Below are positions 53,549-63,052 of a stretch of DNA of 64,000 nucleotides, in pieces (positions within the stretch are counted from its first letter, which is position 1; every line of letters starts with the position of its first letter). Position numbers and translations under genes: made by a program. The stretch comes from CAIWHR01 sp963809965. GTDB lineage: Bacteria; Pseudomonadota; Gammaproteobacteria; Burkholderiales; Casimicrobiaceae. The notes beneath the pieces are model-generated. The model worked only from the letters and a program-made list of their open reading frames with translations. It was not told where the DNA came from and made no database searches. Where the stretch lies: NCBI GenBank assembly GCA_963809965.1, contig CAWELU010000041.1:44932-108931 (forward strand), read 5' to 3'.

Positions 53549-54994
53549 ATGACGCAACTCGACCTCGTCCCGATCCTGCCCGAGATCGTGCTGCTCGCAT
53601 CGGCGTGCACGATCCTCATCGCCGACCTGTTCGTGCCCGAGCCCAAGCGCCACTGGAGCTTCTGGCTGACCCAGGTCGCGCTGGGCGTCGCCGCGTGGAC
53701 CTCGCTCGCGACCATGCAACCGGAGCCGGGGCGGGCGTTCGGCGGCATGGTCGTCGCTGACCTGCTGGCGGATACGCTCAAGTTCATGGCCTGTGTCTCG
53801 GTGTCGTTGATGCTGTTCTACTCGCGGAGCTATTTCGCGCTGCGCGGACTGTTCCGCGGCGAGACGTTCGTGCTGACGCTCTTCGCGCTCATCGGCATGA
53901 TGGTGATGATCGCCGCCGGTAGCTTCGTCACGCTCTACCTTGGACTAGAGCTCCTCGCGCTCTCGCTCTACGCGATGGTCGCCATGCACCGGACTTCGAA
54001 CCAGGCCTCCGAAGCGGCGATGAAGTACTTCGTCCTCGGGGCACTGGCGTCCGGAATGCTGCTCTACGGAATGTCCATGATCTACGGCGCGACCGGCTCG
54101 CTCGACATCGTCGAGGTCGCGACGGCGGTGGGGTCGGGGCAGGGCAACCGGACGATCCTGCTGTTCGGGCTGGTGTTCGTCGTTTCGGGCATCGCATTCA
54201 AACTGGGTGCGGTCCCATACCACATGTGGGTCCCCGACGTTTATGACGGAGCACCAACGGCGGTGACACTTCTGATCGGTACGGCGCCCAAGCTCGCCGC
54301 GTATGCGTTCATGCTCCGGCTCCTGGGCGTGGCCCTGGGGGGCCTGTGGTTCGACTGGCAGGGCATGCTGATCGTGCTGGCCCTGCTGTCGATGGTGCTG
54401 GGCAACGTGGTCGCGATCGCGCAGACCAGCATCAAGCGGATGCTCGCCTACTCGTCGATCGCGAACATGGGCTACCTGCTGATGGGCTTTCTGGCCGCGA
54501 ATCCCAACGGCTACAGCGCCGCGATGTTCTACGCGGTCGCCTACGTGCTCACGAGCCTGGCTTCCTTCGGCATGATCATGCTGCTCTCGCGGGATGGCTT
54601 CGAGGCGGACCAGCTCGCCGATTTCAAGGGGCTCAATCAGCGCTCGCCATGGTGGGCATTCATGATGCTGCTGGTGATGTTCTCGCTCGCCGGTGTGCCG
54701 CCGACCGTCGGGTTTTACGCCAAGTTCGCCGTGATCCAGGCGGCGGTGGACGCGGACTTCGTATGGCTCGCCGTCGTCGCGGTGCTGGCGTCTCTGGTCG
54801 GCGCGTTCTATTACCTTCGGGTCGTCAAACTCATGTATTTCGACGATGCGACCGACATCGCACCGATCGCTGCACGCGGGGATACCAGCGCGCTTCTCTC
54901 CGCCAACGGCCTCGCGCTGCTCGCCTTCGGCATCCTGCCGCAACCATTGCTGTATCTTTGCGCTGCCGCGCTTGCGCACTCGGGATTGCTCTAG
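53549..54994 (+). CDS. nuoN: NADH-quinone oxidoreductase subunit N
   Basis: A 481-residue antiporter-like subunit ending the operon. Segments GLELLALSLYAMVAMHR, GAVPYHMWVPDVYDGAPTAVT (two parts) and AYSSIANMGYLLMGF are typical. All 14 genes A-N are in the usual order and all frames are intact. Confidence 0.97.
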   Translation: MTQLDLVPILPEIVLLASACTILIADLFVPEPKRHWSFWLTQVALGVAAWTSLATMQPEPGRAFGGMVVADLLADTLKFMACVSVSLMLFYSRSYFALRGLFRGETFVLTLFALIGMMVMIAAGSFVTLYLGLELLALSLYAMVAMHRTSNQASEAAMKYFVLGALASGMLLYGMSMIYGATGSLDIVEVATAVGSGQGNRTILLFGLVFVVSGIAFKLGAVPYHMWVPDVYDGAPTAVTLLIGTAPKLAAYAFMLRLLGVALGGLWFDWQGMLIVLALLSMVLGNVVAIAQTSIKRMLAYSSIANMGYLLMGFLAANPNGYSAAMFYAVAYVLTSLASFGMIMLLSRDGFEADQLADFKGLNQRSPWWAFMMLLVMFSLAGVPPTVGFYAKFAVIQAAVDADFVWLAVVAVLASLVGAFYYLRVVKLMYFDDATDIAPIAARGDTSALLSANGLALLAFGILPQPLLYLCAAALAHSGLL

Positions 54995-55065
54995 CGGTGC
55001 GCTGCGTGCCGATGGTGCCGTGATAAGATCGTCCAATCCCCGGATTTCCTGGTTTCCCTCCGTCG

Positions 55066-55794
55066 ATGCGCGTCGGTTTCTTCGTCACTTGCCTCGTCGA
55101 CCTGATGCGGCCGTCGATCGGTTTCGCGGCGATCCGGCTGCTCGAGGCCGGCGGTGCGGAAGTCTTCGTGCCGCCCACGCAGACCTGTTGCGGCCAGCCG
55201 GCGTACAACTCGGGGGATCGTGCGGACGCGCGCAAGCTCGCCGCGAAGCTCGTCGCAGAGTTCGAGGGCTGCGATTATCTCGTCGCGCCATCCGGCTCCT
55301 GCAGCGGCATGATCCGGACCCATTATGCTGATTTGTTCGCCGGCGATGCCCACATGTCGCGGCGGGCGGAGGCATTGACGCAGAAAACGCGCGAGCTCAC
55401 CGATTTCCTGGCCAACGTACTGAAGCTCGACCGGGTGCCCGGCCGCTTCGACGGTACGGTCACCTACCACGACAGCTGTTCCGGTTTGCGCGAGATGGGC
55501 GTCAAGGCGCAGCCACGGGCGCTGCTGGGGAAGGTGCCGGGACTCAAGCTCGAGGAAATGATCACCTGCGAGACCTGCTGCGGCTTCGGGGGAACGTTCT
55601 CGATCAAATTCGGGGAGATCTCGGCGCGGCTCGCGGACAACAAATGCGGCGACATTGTCGCCACCGGCGCCGATGCCGTCGTGCTGGGCGATCTCGGCTG
55701 CATGCTGAACATCGAGGGCCGGCTGCGGCGGCGCGGCGACACGAAAACGCGGGTACTGCACGTCGCGGAAGTGCTGGCCGGCGAAGCGAAGTAG
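55066..55794 (+). CDS. lutA: L-lactate utilisation protein LutA (CCG-domain Fe-S oxidoreductase)
   Basis: A 242-residue protein with two cysteine-rich CCG domains: TQTCCGQPAYNSG with APSGSCSGM, and YHDSCSGLREMG with CETCCGFGG. LutA is the membrane- or electron-carrier-facing part of the LutABC lactate dehydrogenase. It lies 71 bp after nuoN, near enough to be partly co-transcribed. Confidence 0.92.
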   Translation: MRVGFFVTCLVDLMRPSIGFAAIRLLEAGGAEVFVPPTQTCCGQPAYNSGDRADARKLAAKLVAEFEGCDYLVAPSGSCSGMIRTHYADLFAGDAHMSRRAEALTQKTRELTDFLANVLKLDRVPGRFDGTVTYHDSCSGLREMGVKAQPRALLGKVPGLKLEEMITCETCCGFGGTFSIKFGEISARLADNKCGDIVATGADAVVLGDLGCMLNIEGRLRRRGDTKTRVLHVAEVLAGEAK

Positions 55795-55829
55795 CCTCCC
55801 CCGCTAGAAGCGCACACGAACGGTAGCCC

Positions 55830-57242
55830 ATGCAAGTCGCCTCGATGCACTTCAAGGAGCGCGCGCACGTCAAGCTGCACGACGAACGGCTGCAGCACAA
55901 CCTGAAGAAGATGCAGGGAAAGTTCGTCGCCAAGCGGCGCGCGTCGCTGTCCGAGCTCGATGATTTCGAGGGAACGCGGGAGGCGGGCAAGACCATCCGC
56001 AATCGCGCATTGGAGAACCTCGACGTCTGGCTCGAGCTCTTCGAGCGCAATGCGACAGCCCGCGGCGCGAAGGTCCTCTTCGCCGAGACGCCGGCTGACG
56101 TCAACGCGCTGGTTCTCGCGATCGCGGCGAGGCACGGGGTCCGCAAGATCATCAAGTCGAAATCGATGGTTTCGGAGGAGTCGGCGCTCGATCACGCGAT
56201 CGAGGCAGCGGGCCTCAGGGTGGTCGAGACCGATCTCGGCGAGTACATCCTGCAGATCAACGACTACGAACCGCCGTCGCACATCATCGGCCCGGCGCTG
56301 CACAAGTCGAAGGAGGAGGTTGCCGAGCTCTTCCACAAGGCACATGGCACGCCGGTCAAGACGGGCATCGAGGAACTCTGTCTGGAGGCGCGCGGCGTGC
56401 TGCGGCAGCACTACCTGACCGCGGACATGGGAGTCTCGGGCGGCAATTTTTTCGTGGCGGAAACCGGGTCCGTGGTGCTCGTCACCAACGAAGGCAACGC
56501 GACGCTCACGACGACGCTGCCGAAGGTCCACGTGGCGATCTCGGGCATCGAGAAGATCGTGCCCACGCTCGAGGATGTCGCGACCCTGATGCGCCTGCTG
56601 GGGCGCTCGTCCACGGGGCAGTCGATCTCGAACTACGTCGACATCCTCACCGGGCCGAAGGGAGCGGGCGAATTCCACGGCGCGGAGCACATGTACTTCA
56701 TCGTCGTCGACAGCGGCCGCACCGCGGTGCTGGCGAGCGACGTGCGCGAGGCGCTGCGTTGCATCCGCTGCGGCGCGTGCATGAACCATTGCCCCGTCTA
56801 CCAGAACGTTGGCGGGCATTCGTACGGCTGGGTGTATCCGGGGCCCATCGGATCAATCCTGACGCCGATGTACGTGGGGCTCGAGCAGGCGCAGGACCTG
56901 CCGGCCGCCTCGACCTTGTGCAACCAATGCGGCGTCGTCTGCCCGGTCAAGATTCCGCTCCCGGATTTGCAGCGCAAGCTGCGGGAGCAGGCGTTCGAGC
57001 GCGGGCTGCGGCCCTGGTACGAACGTTCGGGGTTGAGGCTGTGGACGTGGGTTGCCTGCCATCCATCGCTCTATGCGCTCGGGACGAAGATCGGCGTGCG
57101 GGTCATGAAGGCATGGGGTGGCCGAACCGGGTTGATCCACAAGCTGCCGATCGGCAGCGGCTGGACCGAAGGCCGCGATCTTCCCGCGCCGGCCGGCCGG
57201 ACCTTTCGCGAACTCTATCGCGCGCGCGAGAACCGCCAATGA
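55830..57242 (+). CDS. lutB: L-lactate utilisation protein LutB (4Fe-4S)
   Basis: A 470-residue protein with an LUD domain (LFAETPADVNALVLAIAARHGV...KSKSMVSEESALDH) and two 4Fe-4S motifs, CIRCGACMNHCP near residue 311 and CNQCGVVCP near 364. Full family length. Its stop overlaps the start of the aminotransferase gene as ATGA. Confidence 0.93.
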   Translation: MQVASMHFKERAHVKLHDERLQHNLKKMQGKFVAKRRASLSELDDFEGTREAGKTIRNRALENLDVWLELFERNATARGAKVLFAETPADVNALVLAIAARHGVRKIIKSKSMVSEESALDHAIEAAGLRVVETDLGEYILQINDYEPPSHIIGPALHKSKEEVAELFHKAHGTPVKTGIEELCLEARGVLRQHYLTADMGVSGGNFFVAETGSVVLVTNEGNATLTTTLPKVHVAISGIEKIVPTLEDVATLMRLLGRSSTGQSISNYVDILTGPKGAGEFHGAEHMYFIVVDSGRTAVLASDVREALRCIRCGACMNHCPVYQNVGGHSYGWVYPGPIGSILTPMYVGLEQAQDLPAASTLCNQCGVVCPVKIPLPDLQRKLREQAFERGLRPWYERSGLRLWTWVACHPSLYALGTKIGVRVMKAWGGRTGLIHKLPIGSGWTEGRDLPAPAGRTFRELYRARENRQ

Positions 57243-58471
57243 ATGCACCACACGAAACGCGGCCGAGCGCGGCCAAGCTCTCGCGCCGGGCCGAATCGCT
57301 CGGAACCGAAAACGCATTTGTGGTGCTGGCCGAAGTCAATGCGCTCCTCCGCCAGGGGCGGGACATCGTGTCGTTCTGCATCGGGCAGCCGGATTTTCCG
57401 ACACCGCCGAATGTCCGGGTCGCCGGCATTGCTGCGATCAAGGCCGGCAAGCACGGCTACACGCCCTCGGCCGGCATCGACGAGTTGCGCGCGGCCGCGG
57501 CCAAGGATATCGGCGCGCGCCGTGGCCTCGACTTCAAACCCGAGGACATCGTTGTCGGGGCGGGCGCGAAACCGTTCATTGCGTACACCATCGCCTCGGT
57601 CACCGATTACGGCGCCGGCGACGAGGTGATCTACCCGGTGCCCGGCTTTCCGATCTACGAATCGCAGATCCTCGCCAACGGCGCGGTCCCGGTGCCGATC
57701 TACCTGCGCGAATCACGCGACTTCGCGTTCGACCCTTCCGAGCTCGAGGCGAAGATCACGCCGGCGACGAAACTGCTCATTGTCAACACGCCGCACAACC
57801 CGACGGGTGGCATGCTGCAGCGGGCGGATCTCGATGCGATCGCGGCGATTCTCGCGCGACATCCGCACATATGGGTGTTCGCCGACGAGATCTACTCGCG
57901 GCTGGCGTATGCCGGCAGATTCGACACCCTCGCCACGCGCCCCGGAATGCTGCAGCGTACGATCATCTGCGACGGTGCGTCGAAGACCTGGGCGATGACC
58001 GGCTGGCGCATCGGCTTCGCGGCCAACCGTGCGCTCGCGCCAGTGTTCACGCGCTGGATCACCAACACCGACTCCTGCGCTTCGCAGATCTCGCAGTGGG
58101 CCGCGCTCGAGGCCGTCAGCGGCCCGCAACACGCCGCCGATGCCATGCGGGCAAGCTTCCTCGAGCGCCGGGACCTGATCGTCGGCCTTCTGAACGCGGT
58201 GCCCGGCGTGAGTTGCAAGGTACCCGGTGGCGCGTTCTACGCGTGGCCGAATGTCACGCAGGCCTGCGCGATCACCGGGTGCGCCGATTCGGAAGCGTTC
58301 CGGCGGCGGTTGCTCGACCAAGCGGGTGTGGCCGTGCTTGCCGATATCCATTTCGGGCGCCGCGTCCCGGGCGAGGGACAGCACATCCGGTTCTCCTACG
58401 CTGCGTCGCCGGACATGATCCGCGACGGGATCGGACGCATCGATGCGTTCATTCGCCGGCACATGAAGTAG
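57239..58471 (+). CDS. Class I/II PLP-dependent aminotransferase
   Basis: A 410-residue fold-type I aminotransferase. FCIGQPDFPTPPNV is the N-terminal substrate arm, NTPHNPTGG the cofactor loop, YSRLAYAG follows the FADE aspartate region, and the PLP lysine is in DGASKTWAMTGWRIGF. It overlaps lutB by 4 bp and lies 2 bp before lutC, so it is part of the lut transcript. A link between an amino acid and lactate or pyruvate is plausible; the substrate is unknown. Confidence 0.9.
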   Translation: MNAPHETRPSAAKLSRRAESLGTENAFVVLAEVNALLRQGRDIVSFCIGQPDFPTPPNVRVAGIAAIKAGKHGYTPSAGIDELRAAAAKDIGARRGLDFKPEDIVVGAGAKPFIAYTIASVTDYGAGDEVIYPVPGFPIYESQILANGAVPVPIYLRESRDFAFDPSELEAKITPATKLLIVNTPHNPTGGMLQRADLDAIAAILARHPHIWVFADEIYSRLAYAGRFDTLATRPGMLQRTIICDGASKTWAMTGWRIGFAANRALAPVFTRWITNTDSCASQISQWAALEAVSGPQHAADAMRASFLERRDLIVGLLNAVPGVSCKVPGGAFYAWPNVTQACAITGCADSEAFRRRLLDQAGVAVLADIHFGRRVPGEGQHIRFSYAASPDMIRDGIGRIDAFIRRHMK

Positions 58472-58473
58472 GA

Positions 58474-59172
58474 ATGCCGATGCCGGGCTCGCTCGACGAC
58501 AACCATGCCGCGCGCGATGCCGTGCTGGCGCGCGTCCGGAAGGCGCTCGGCAAGACGGGCAATCGCGCCTCTGCGATGGCCGAGGGGGAATCGTACGTCG
58601 CCGCGCACCGGCACGGACCGCGTCCGACGCTGCCTGCCGATTTGGCCGAGTGGTTCGTCAAGCGTGCGACTGACATGGAAAGCACGGTGGAACGCATTTC
58701 TGATGTCGGCGAGGTCCCGGCAGCGGTCGCGCGCTATCTCGACGCGTTGCAACTTCCGCCCGAACTCGCGGCGCAGCGCTCACGCGCCGGCGTCTGCTGG
58801 CCCGAGTTCGCCGATCTCGATTGGCGCGGCGCGGGGCTCGCGATCGAGGCGCGCCCGACGGCGGGCGACGACCGCCTCGGCATCACCGGCACGTTCTGTG
58901 CGATCGCCGAGACGGGAACGCTGGTCGTGCTTTCCGGCGCAAATACGCCGACGGCGACAACGCTGCTGCCGGATACGCACGTGGCCGTCGTCCGCATCGA
59001 GCGAATCGTCGCCGGGATGGAAGAGGCGTTCGCCCTAATACGGCGCGAATGCGGTCACCTGCCGCGCGCGATCAACCTGATCTCCGGCCCGTCCCGCACG
59101 GGCGACATCGAGCAGACCATCGTCCTCGGCGCGCACGGGCCGTTCCGGGTGCACATCCTCGTCGTCGGCTGA
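58474..59172 (+). CDS. lutC: L-lactate utilisation protein LutC
   Basis: A 232-residue LUD-domain protein. Conserved elements are GITGTFCAIAETGTLVVLSG, DTHVAVVRIERIV and ISGPSRTGDIEQTIVLGAHGP in two parts. Completes the LutABC set. ATG at 58474 is chosen because it follows the aminotransferase stop at once; the internal Met two codons later is an alternative. Confidence 0.92.
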   Translation: MPMPGSLDDNHAARDAVLARVRKALGKTGNRASAMAEGESYVAAHRHGPRPTLPADLAEWFVKRATDMESTVERISDVGEVPAAVARYLDALQLPPELAAQRSRAGVCWPEFADLDWRGAGLAIEARPTAGDDRLGITGTFCAIAETGTLVVLSGANTPTATTLLPDTHVAVVRIERIVAGMEEAFALIRRECGHLPRAINLISGPSRTGDIEQTIVLGAHGPFRVHILVVG

Positions 59173-59218
59173 GTGGGTGGCCGGGTCGTGCACGGGCATG
59201 ACGGGGAAGACCTCCCAG

Positions 59219-59829
59219 TTACTCCCCGTGCAGGAAGCGCACGAACGAGTTCAGCAGATACAAGGTAAGTAGGCCCAGGCTGACCCAGCCTACGGCGCGG
59301 AGCATGCGTGCGCGCGGCCGGTACAGCAGCCCGACGATCACGATGCCCGTCATCACGGACGCGGAAACGGCCGAAATCGCGTGCAGGGACGAGACGTGCG
59401 CCAGGATCGGCCCCCGAAAAAATTACAAGTCGTCGACGGCCAGCATCGCAATGTTGAAGCCGAGAAGGTTGGCGATTGCCATGTCGATCGTCCCGATGCG
59501 CACGGCGGCTATGGTGACGACCAGCGTCGGAAGTGACGTGGCCCCGGCAACGAAAAGGGTTCCGACGAATGTCCTGTGCCAGCCTATCTCGTCGGCGAGC
59601 CGGACCCAGACGAACGGCAACCAGATGCCCGCGGCCACGACTGCAAGTGCGGCGGGTGTATAGCCCAAGGTGTCGCGTGATGGCCGGCTAACGGCTGGCT
59701 TCCGTTTCGGCATGGACCTGCATTTGCTCGCGCTCGTAGCCGAATACCGTGCGGACAGCCACAATGCAGAACAGCAGGATTATGGGCGTGTACATGCCGA
59801 CGTGCCGCAGCGAAAACCCGATCATCGTC
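59219..59829 (-). pseudogene. Remnant of a Na+/Ca2+ exchanger-family (CaCA) membrane protein
   Basis: On the minus strand, helices of a YrbG/CaCA-like antiporter can be read: HVGMYTPIILLFCIVAVRTVFGYEREQ, then after a frame change GYTPAALAVVAAGIWLPFVWVRLADEIGWHRTFVGTLFVAGATSLPTLVVT (in parts), and GPILAHVSSLHAISAVSASVMTGIVIVGLLYRP to a TAA at 59219. An in-frame TAA at 59423-59425, right after AVDDL, interrupts it. The N-terminal third, including the first ion-binding repeat, is missing. Confidence 0.75.
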
Positions 59830-60113
59830 GAACCGAGCAAGACGTTCTCGCCGGCACCGAGGTTGCGCGTGCCCACAAAATGCCATCGCAGTGCCGCTCG
59901 TGGGCCATGCGCGTGATGACTTCCGCCGGGTGTCCATAAACCACCTCGAAGTCGTACAGAAGTCCGGACTTTGCGAGCAGAGCACGGCTTCAGCGGTGGC
60001 CTCCTCCCCGCTGTGCTGGAGATGCGCAATGGCGTCTGCATTGAGGAGGGCGTGCTTGCACCAGCGTTCCAGCGATTCCTGGACGTTGATGAGCGCTAGC
60101 TTGGTCTCGCTAT
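59830..60113 (-). pseudogene. Remnant of a universal stress protein (UspA family)
   Basis: Three frame segments on the minus strand read ALINVQESLERWCKHALLNADAIAHLQ, LLYDFEVVYGHPAEVITRMAHERHCDGIL and GTRNLGAGENVLLGS. This matches the second half of a Usp domain, where the last segment is the G-x2-G-x9-GS ATP-binding region. The N-terminus is missing at about 60113, next to the island, and the C-terminus runs straight into exchanger sequence. The frame changes fit deletions. Confidence 0.65.
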
Positions 60114-60157
60114 TAATAATTGCGCGCCGCCTGTCGAATCCTACAGCAAACTCGTGC

Positions 60158-60265
60158 TTGTCATGCGTTCTCGAATATTGTCAGGTGTTGTCATTTTTGC
60201 GTGTCCTCGCTCTCGCGCGGTACGCTCCATCGCAGAATGCGACAACCGATGACACGACGTGACAA
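60158..60265. promoter_or_regulatory. Phased TTGTCA repeats upstream of the integrase
   Basis: TTGTCA occurs at 60158, 60178 and 60188 (spacings of 20 and 10 bp), and inverted as TGACAA at 60260-60265, with a near copy (GCGACAACC) near 60240. Helical phasing suggests arm-type integrase sites or an operator for the island regulator. No -35/-10 pair is clear in the 210-bp region. Confidence 0.4.
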
Positions 60266-60322
60266 CGTGCGCAAAAGTCGCCAATCGCTAGCCTATTTGC
60301 TAGCCCGCGCGAAGGAGCGAGT

Positions 60323-61594
60323 ATGAGCCACGGAATTCGACTGAACACCAAGAGCATCGCCGCACTCCCACCGCGCGCGAAGCGCTACATCGTGTGGGAC
60401 GCGGCCAATGCGGGCTTCGGCGTGCGCGTGACGACACGCGGCACCAAATCATTCGTGTACGCCTATCGCTTCGATGGCCACTCGCGTTTGCTCACGCTCG
60501 GCAATACGCCACCGCGCACGCTCGAACAAGCACGGGCAGCATTCGCGGAAGCGAAAGCGACGGTGGACTTGGCGGCGCATCAACGGCGGCATGAAGGCAT
60601 CGCCCCAGCCGTCGAGCTCGACCCGGCGCGCACGAAAAGCAAACGGCACCAGGTGCGCAACATGTCGCCGACCGTTGACGATCTGTGGACGAGCTACAAG
60701 CGCAAGCGGGGCGCACAACTGCGCCCGAAAACGCTGGCCGAGTACGATCGCATGATGCGAGTCCATGTGAGCCCAGAGCTAGGCACGGCGAAGGTGCTCG
60801 ACGTTAAGCCGCGGGACATCAAGCGCATCTTGGACGACGCCCACCTTCGCGGCCCGGTGCTCGCCAACCGCCTGCATGGTTTCCTCGCTGGGCTGTTCAA
60901 CCTTGCGCGGCACGATCTGATTATCGAAACGAGTCCGGTGCGCGCGGTCAAGCAACCAGCCACGGAGGCCCCGCGCCAGCGGGCGTTGACCGAGGCTGAA
61001 ATGCGCGGCCTGTTCACGGCGCTCCCGCAGACCACGCTACCCCCACCGGTGCGCCTCCTGCTGCAACTCGTGCTGGCAACGGGTGTGCGGCCGGGCGAAG
61101 CGTGCAAGATGCGCTGGAGCGACATAGACGACGAGGCGCGGTTGTGGACGGTGCCGGCAGAGTTCGTGAAGACGAAGAAGGCGCACATGGTTCCGCTCGC
61201 GCCGTTCGCGCTGGCGCTGATCGAAGAATGCCGGCGCGCGAAGTGCAACGACGTATGGGCATTCCCCGCGCCCCGCGGCAAGGCAATTCTTACCGGCGCA
61301 TTGAGTCAGTCGCTTCGAGATCCGAAAATCGCCGCGCGCTTTCGGGAGCAAGGCGTTGCGCCGTTCACGCCGCACGATTTGCGGCGCAGCTGTCGCACCG
61401 GACTCGCCCGGCTCGGCATTCTGCGCCATGTCGCCGAAGCCACGGTCGGCCACGAACACCGGCGCGGCATCGAGCAGGTGTACGATCAGTATGGTTTGCT
61501 GCCCGAGCGCCGGGCAGCATTGGAGGCGTGGGGCGCGCACCTGACGGCGCTCTGCGCCGGGCCGAATGTCATGCCGCTGAAATCGGCGGCCTGA
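60323..61594 (+). CDS. Tyrosine-type site-specific integrase (P4 family)
   Basis: A 423-residue integrase. The N-terminal DUF4102 domain (VWDAANAGFGVRVTTRGTKSFVYAYR) precedes a SAM-like core-binding domain (TVDDLWTSYKRKRG) and the catalytic domain. Catalytic residues are R256 (TGVRPGEA), H351 and R354 (HDLRRS), H377 or H379 (VGHEH) and Y387 (EQVYDQY). An AAGGAG Shine-Dalgarno precedes the ATG. It marks the left end of a mobile island; the attachment site is not identified because the other end is outside the window. Confidence 0.93.
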   Translation: MSHGIRLNTKSIAALPPRAKRYIVWDAANAGFGVRVTTRGTKSFVYAYRFDGHSRLLTLGNTPPRTLEQARAAFAEAKATVDLAAHQRRHEGIAPAVELDPARTKSKRHQVRNMSPTVDDLWTSYKRKRGAQLRPKTLAEYDRMMRVHVSPELGTAKVLDVKPRDIKRILDDAHLRGPVLANRLHGFLAGLFNLARHDLIIETSPVRAVKQPATEAPRQRALTEAEMRGLFTALPQTTLPPPVRLLLQLVLATGVRPGEACKMRWSDIDDEARLWTVPAEFVKTKKAHMVPLAPFALALIEECRRAKCNDVWAFPAPRGKAILTGALSQSLRDPKIAARFREQGVAPFTPHDLRRSCRTGLARLGILRHVAEATVGHEHRRGIEQVYDQYGLLPERRAALEAWGAHLTALCAGPNVMPLKSAA

Positions 61595-61803
61595 TCCGCC
61601 CCGCAGGGCATCGGGAAGCGGGCAGTGCGAGCGCGGAAACGCTCGCGTGCCCTGACCGCAATGCAACCTTGTAGGCCGAGCAGACGCCGCAGACGAATCA
61701 CCGACGCCTGAGATAGATCAGCGCCGCGTCTAGGTTGATCCCCGAACGCCGGACACCCTACCCGGCTGGCGCGGCACCCCATAGGAGCGCCACGAGAGGC
61801 GCA

Positions 61804-62601
61804 ATGCCGAAACGCAACATCCCCTTGGGCAGCGCCTCGCCGGCCGGAGTGCAGATGCCCGCGGATGCCTTAACGAAGGCTCGCGAGGCCATTCTCAAAG
61901 AAATCGTTCGCCTTCAGAGTGCCGGAATTGCTGCCGAGGCAAAGGGGCTCGGCAGGGCCATCCGTATCATCGACGAGGAGCGCCGGCATACCCTTGCGCC
62001 GCGCGCATTTTACGATGCGGAATTAGCTTGGCGCTACACCCTGCGGCAATGCGCTGGCGGGGAACCGACAACCAAGGAATCGCGGACCGCGCTTGTCGCT
62101 GCGCTGTTGATGGTCATTGCCTCACTTCGGCGCGTTTGTGCGATGAGTGGCATCGACGAGAACGTCTTGGGCCTCCGTCCACCGCCAGGAAAGAAGGGAA
62201 GGCACACTAAGCTCACCGCCGACGGCGAGCAAGAGCTATACGACGAATACTGCCGCGTGAAGAAACGCAGAGTGCGAAGCATCGTTGCCGCCAAGCTGGC
62301 CCTATTCAAGATGGGAATGCGGAGGACCAAGGCGAACCTGAATTATCTTGAGCACGTTCTCGCAAAGTTCAGCACACGAAAATTCGGGCGCGTTGCGACG
62401 AAGGCCAAGGCCAAGTACGGCGACGATTCCAATTTAGCACAGCGCCTTTCGGACAAGCCCAAAGCTCGGCACGCCGAGCAGCTCTTGAAGCAGCGCGCCA
62501 CGGCAAAAACGATGCGCGAGAATGACAAGTCCATCGCTGAGATCGCGCGCGCCTTTAGTAGATCGGAACGAACAATACTTCGCTGGTTGGCTGACAAGTA
62601 G
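61804..62601 (+). CDS. Hypothetical island protein with C-terminal helix-turn-helix
   Basis: A 265-residue protein with no family I recognise in the first 220 residues, which are helical and rich in basic residues (KGRHTKLTADGEQELYDEY, KKRRVRSIVAAKLALFKMGMRR). The end KSIAEIARAFSRSERTILRWLADK reads as a Hin/resolvase-type helix-turn-helix. Codon use is less GC-biased than the core genes, consistent with transfer. Possibly a DNA-binding protein of the island. Confidence 0.65.
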   Translation: MPKRNIPLGSASPAGVQMPADALTKAREAILKEIVRLQSAGIAAEAKGLGRAIRIIDEERRHTLAPRAFYDAELAWRYTLRQCAGGEPTTKESRTALVAALLMVIASLRRVCAMSGIDENVLGLRPPPGKKGRHTKLTADGEQELYDEYCRVKKRRVRSIVAAKLALFKMGMRRTKANLNYLEHVLAKFSTRKFGRVATKAKAKYGDDSNLAQRLSDKPKARHAEQLLKQRATAKTMRENDKSIAEIARAFSRSERTILRWLADK

Positions 62602-62693
62602 ACACCTCCGCGCCCGCGTCCGACGGGCGCCCCTCGGCTGCAATCGCGGTAACAACGCGGCTGCAGCATCCGTCTTGTACTACTCGCCGGTAA

Positions 62694-62717
62694 AGTGTCA
62701 TTTCTTCGGTAGTGTCA
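62694..62717. promoter_or_regulatory. Paired AGTGTCAT sites upstream of the AlpA-like gene
   Basis: AGTGTCAT is repeated at 62694 and 62711, in the 187-bp gap before the AlpA-like gene. The TGTCA core is shared with the repeats upstream of the integrase, so one regulator may bind both. Confidence 0.3.
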
Positions 62718-62788
62718 TGTTCCCTTCGCTTCCGTTGGCGCGCAGCCTTCGCAAAGTATTGCCAACCAGTGGAACCATAGGAGGCGGC

Positions 62789-63052
62789 ATGACAACCGGT
62801 GCTACGTACGACGTTTTAGTCTCGCGCCCAGTCGCGCGAAAGATCGCGGGCGGGATCAGTGAAAGCACGGAGTGGCGGCGCCTTAAAGGCGATCCGCAGT
62901 GGCCGAAGCTCTCGGCAGACGGGCGGCACTATCGGTTGGCCGACGTGCAACGTTATCTTGCCCTCGAGGGAACGCAACGGGTCAATCCCGAACTATCACG
63001 CCGCAGAACGAGTTCCAAAGCTGCTGTAACCAAGGCGGCTATATGCACGTGA
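62789..63052 (+). CDS. AlpA/MerR-like winged-helix DNA-binding protein
   Basis: An 87-residue protein. The pattern LVSRPVARKIAGGISESTEWRRLKGDPQWPKLSADGRHYRLADVQRYL (seen in parts) matches AlpA-type excisionase regulators: helix, turn, recognition helix, then the R-Y-R/H-Y-R wing. An AGGAGG Shine-Dalgarno lies 4 bp before the ATG. It would control or assist excision of the island. Confidence 0.68.
   Translation: MTTGATYDVLVSRPVARKIAGGISESTEWRRLKGDPQWPKLSADGRHYRLADVQRYLALEGTQRVNPELSRRRTSSKAAVTKAAICT

Noticed and set aside
60130..60150. tRNA 3' end as the island attachment site (TCGAATCC)
   Set aside because: No acceptor stem, anticodon arm or full T-arm can be drawn around it.
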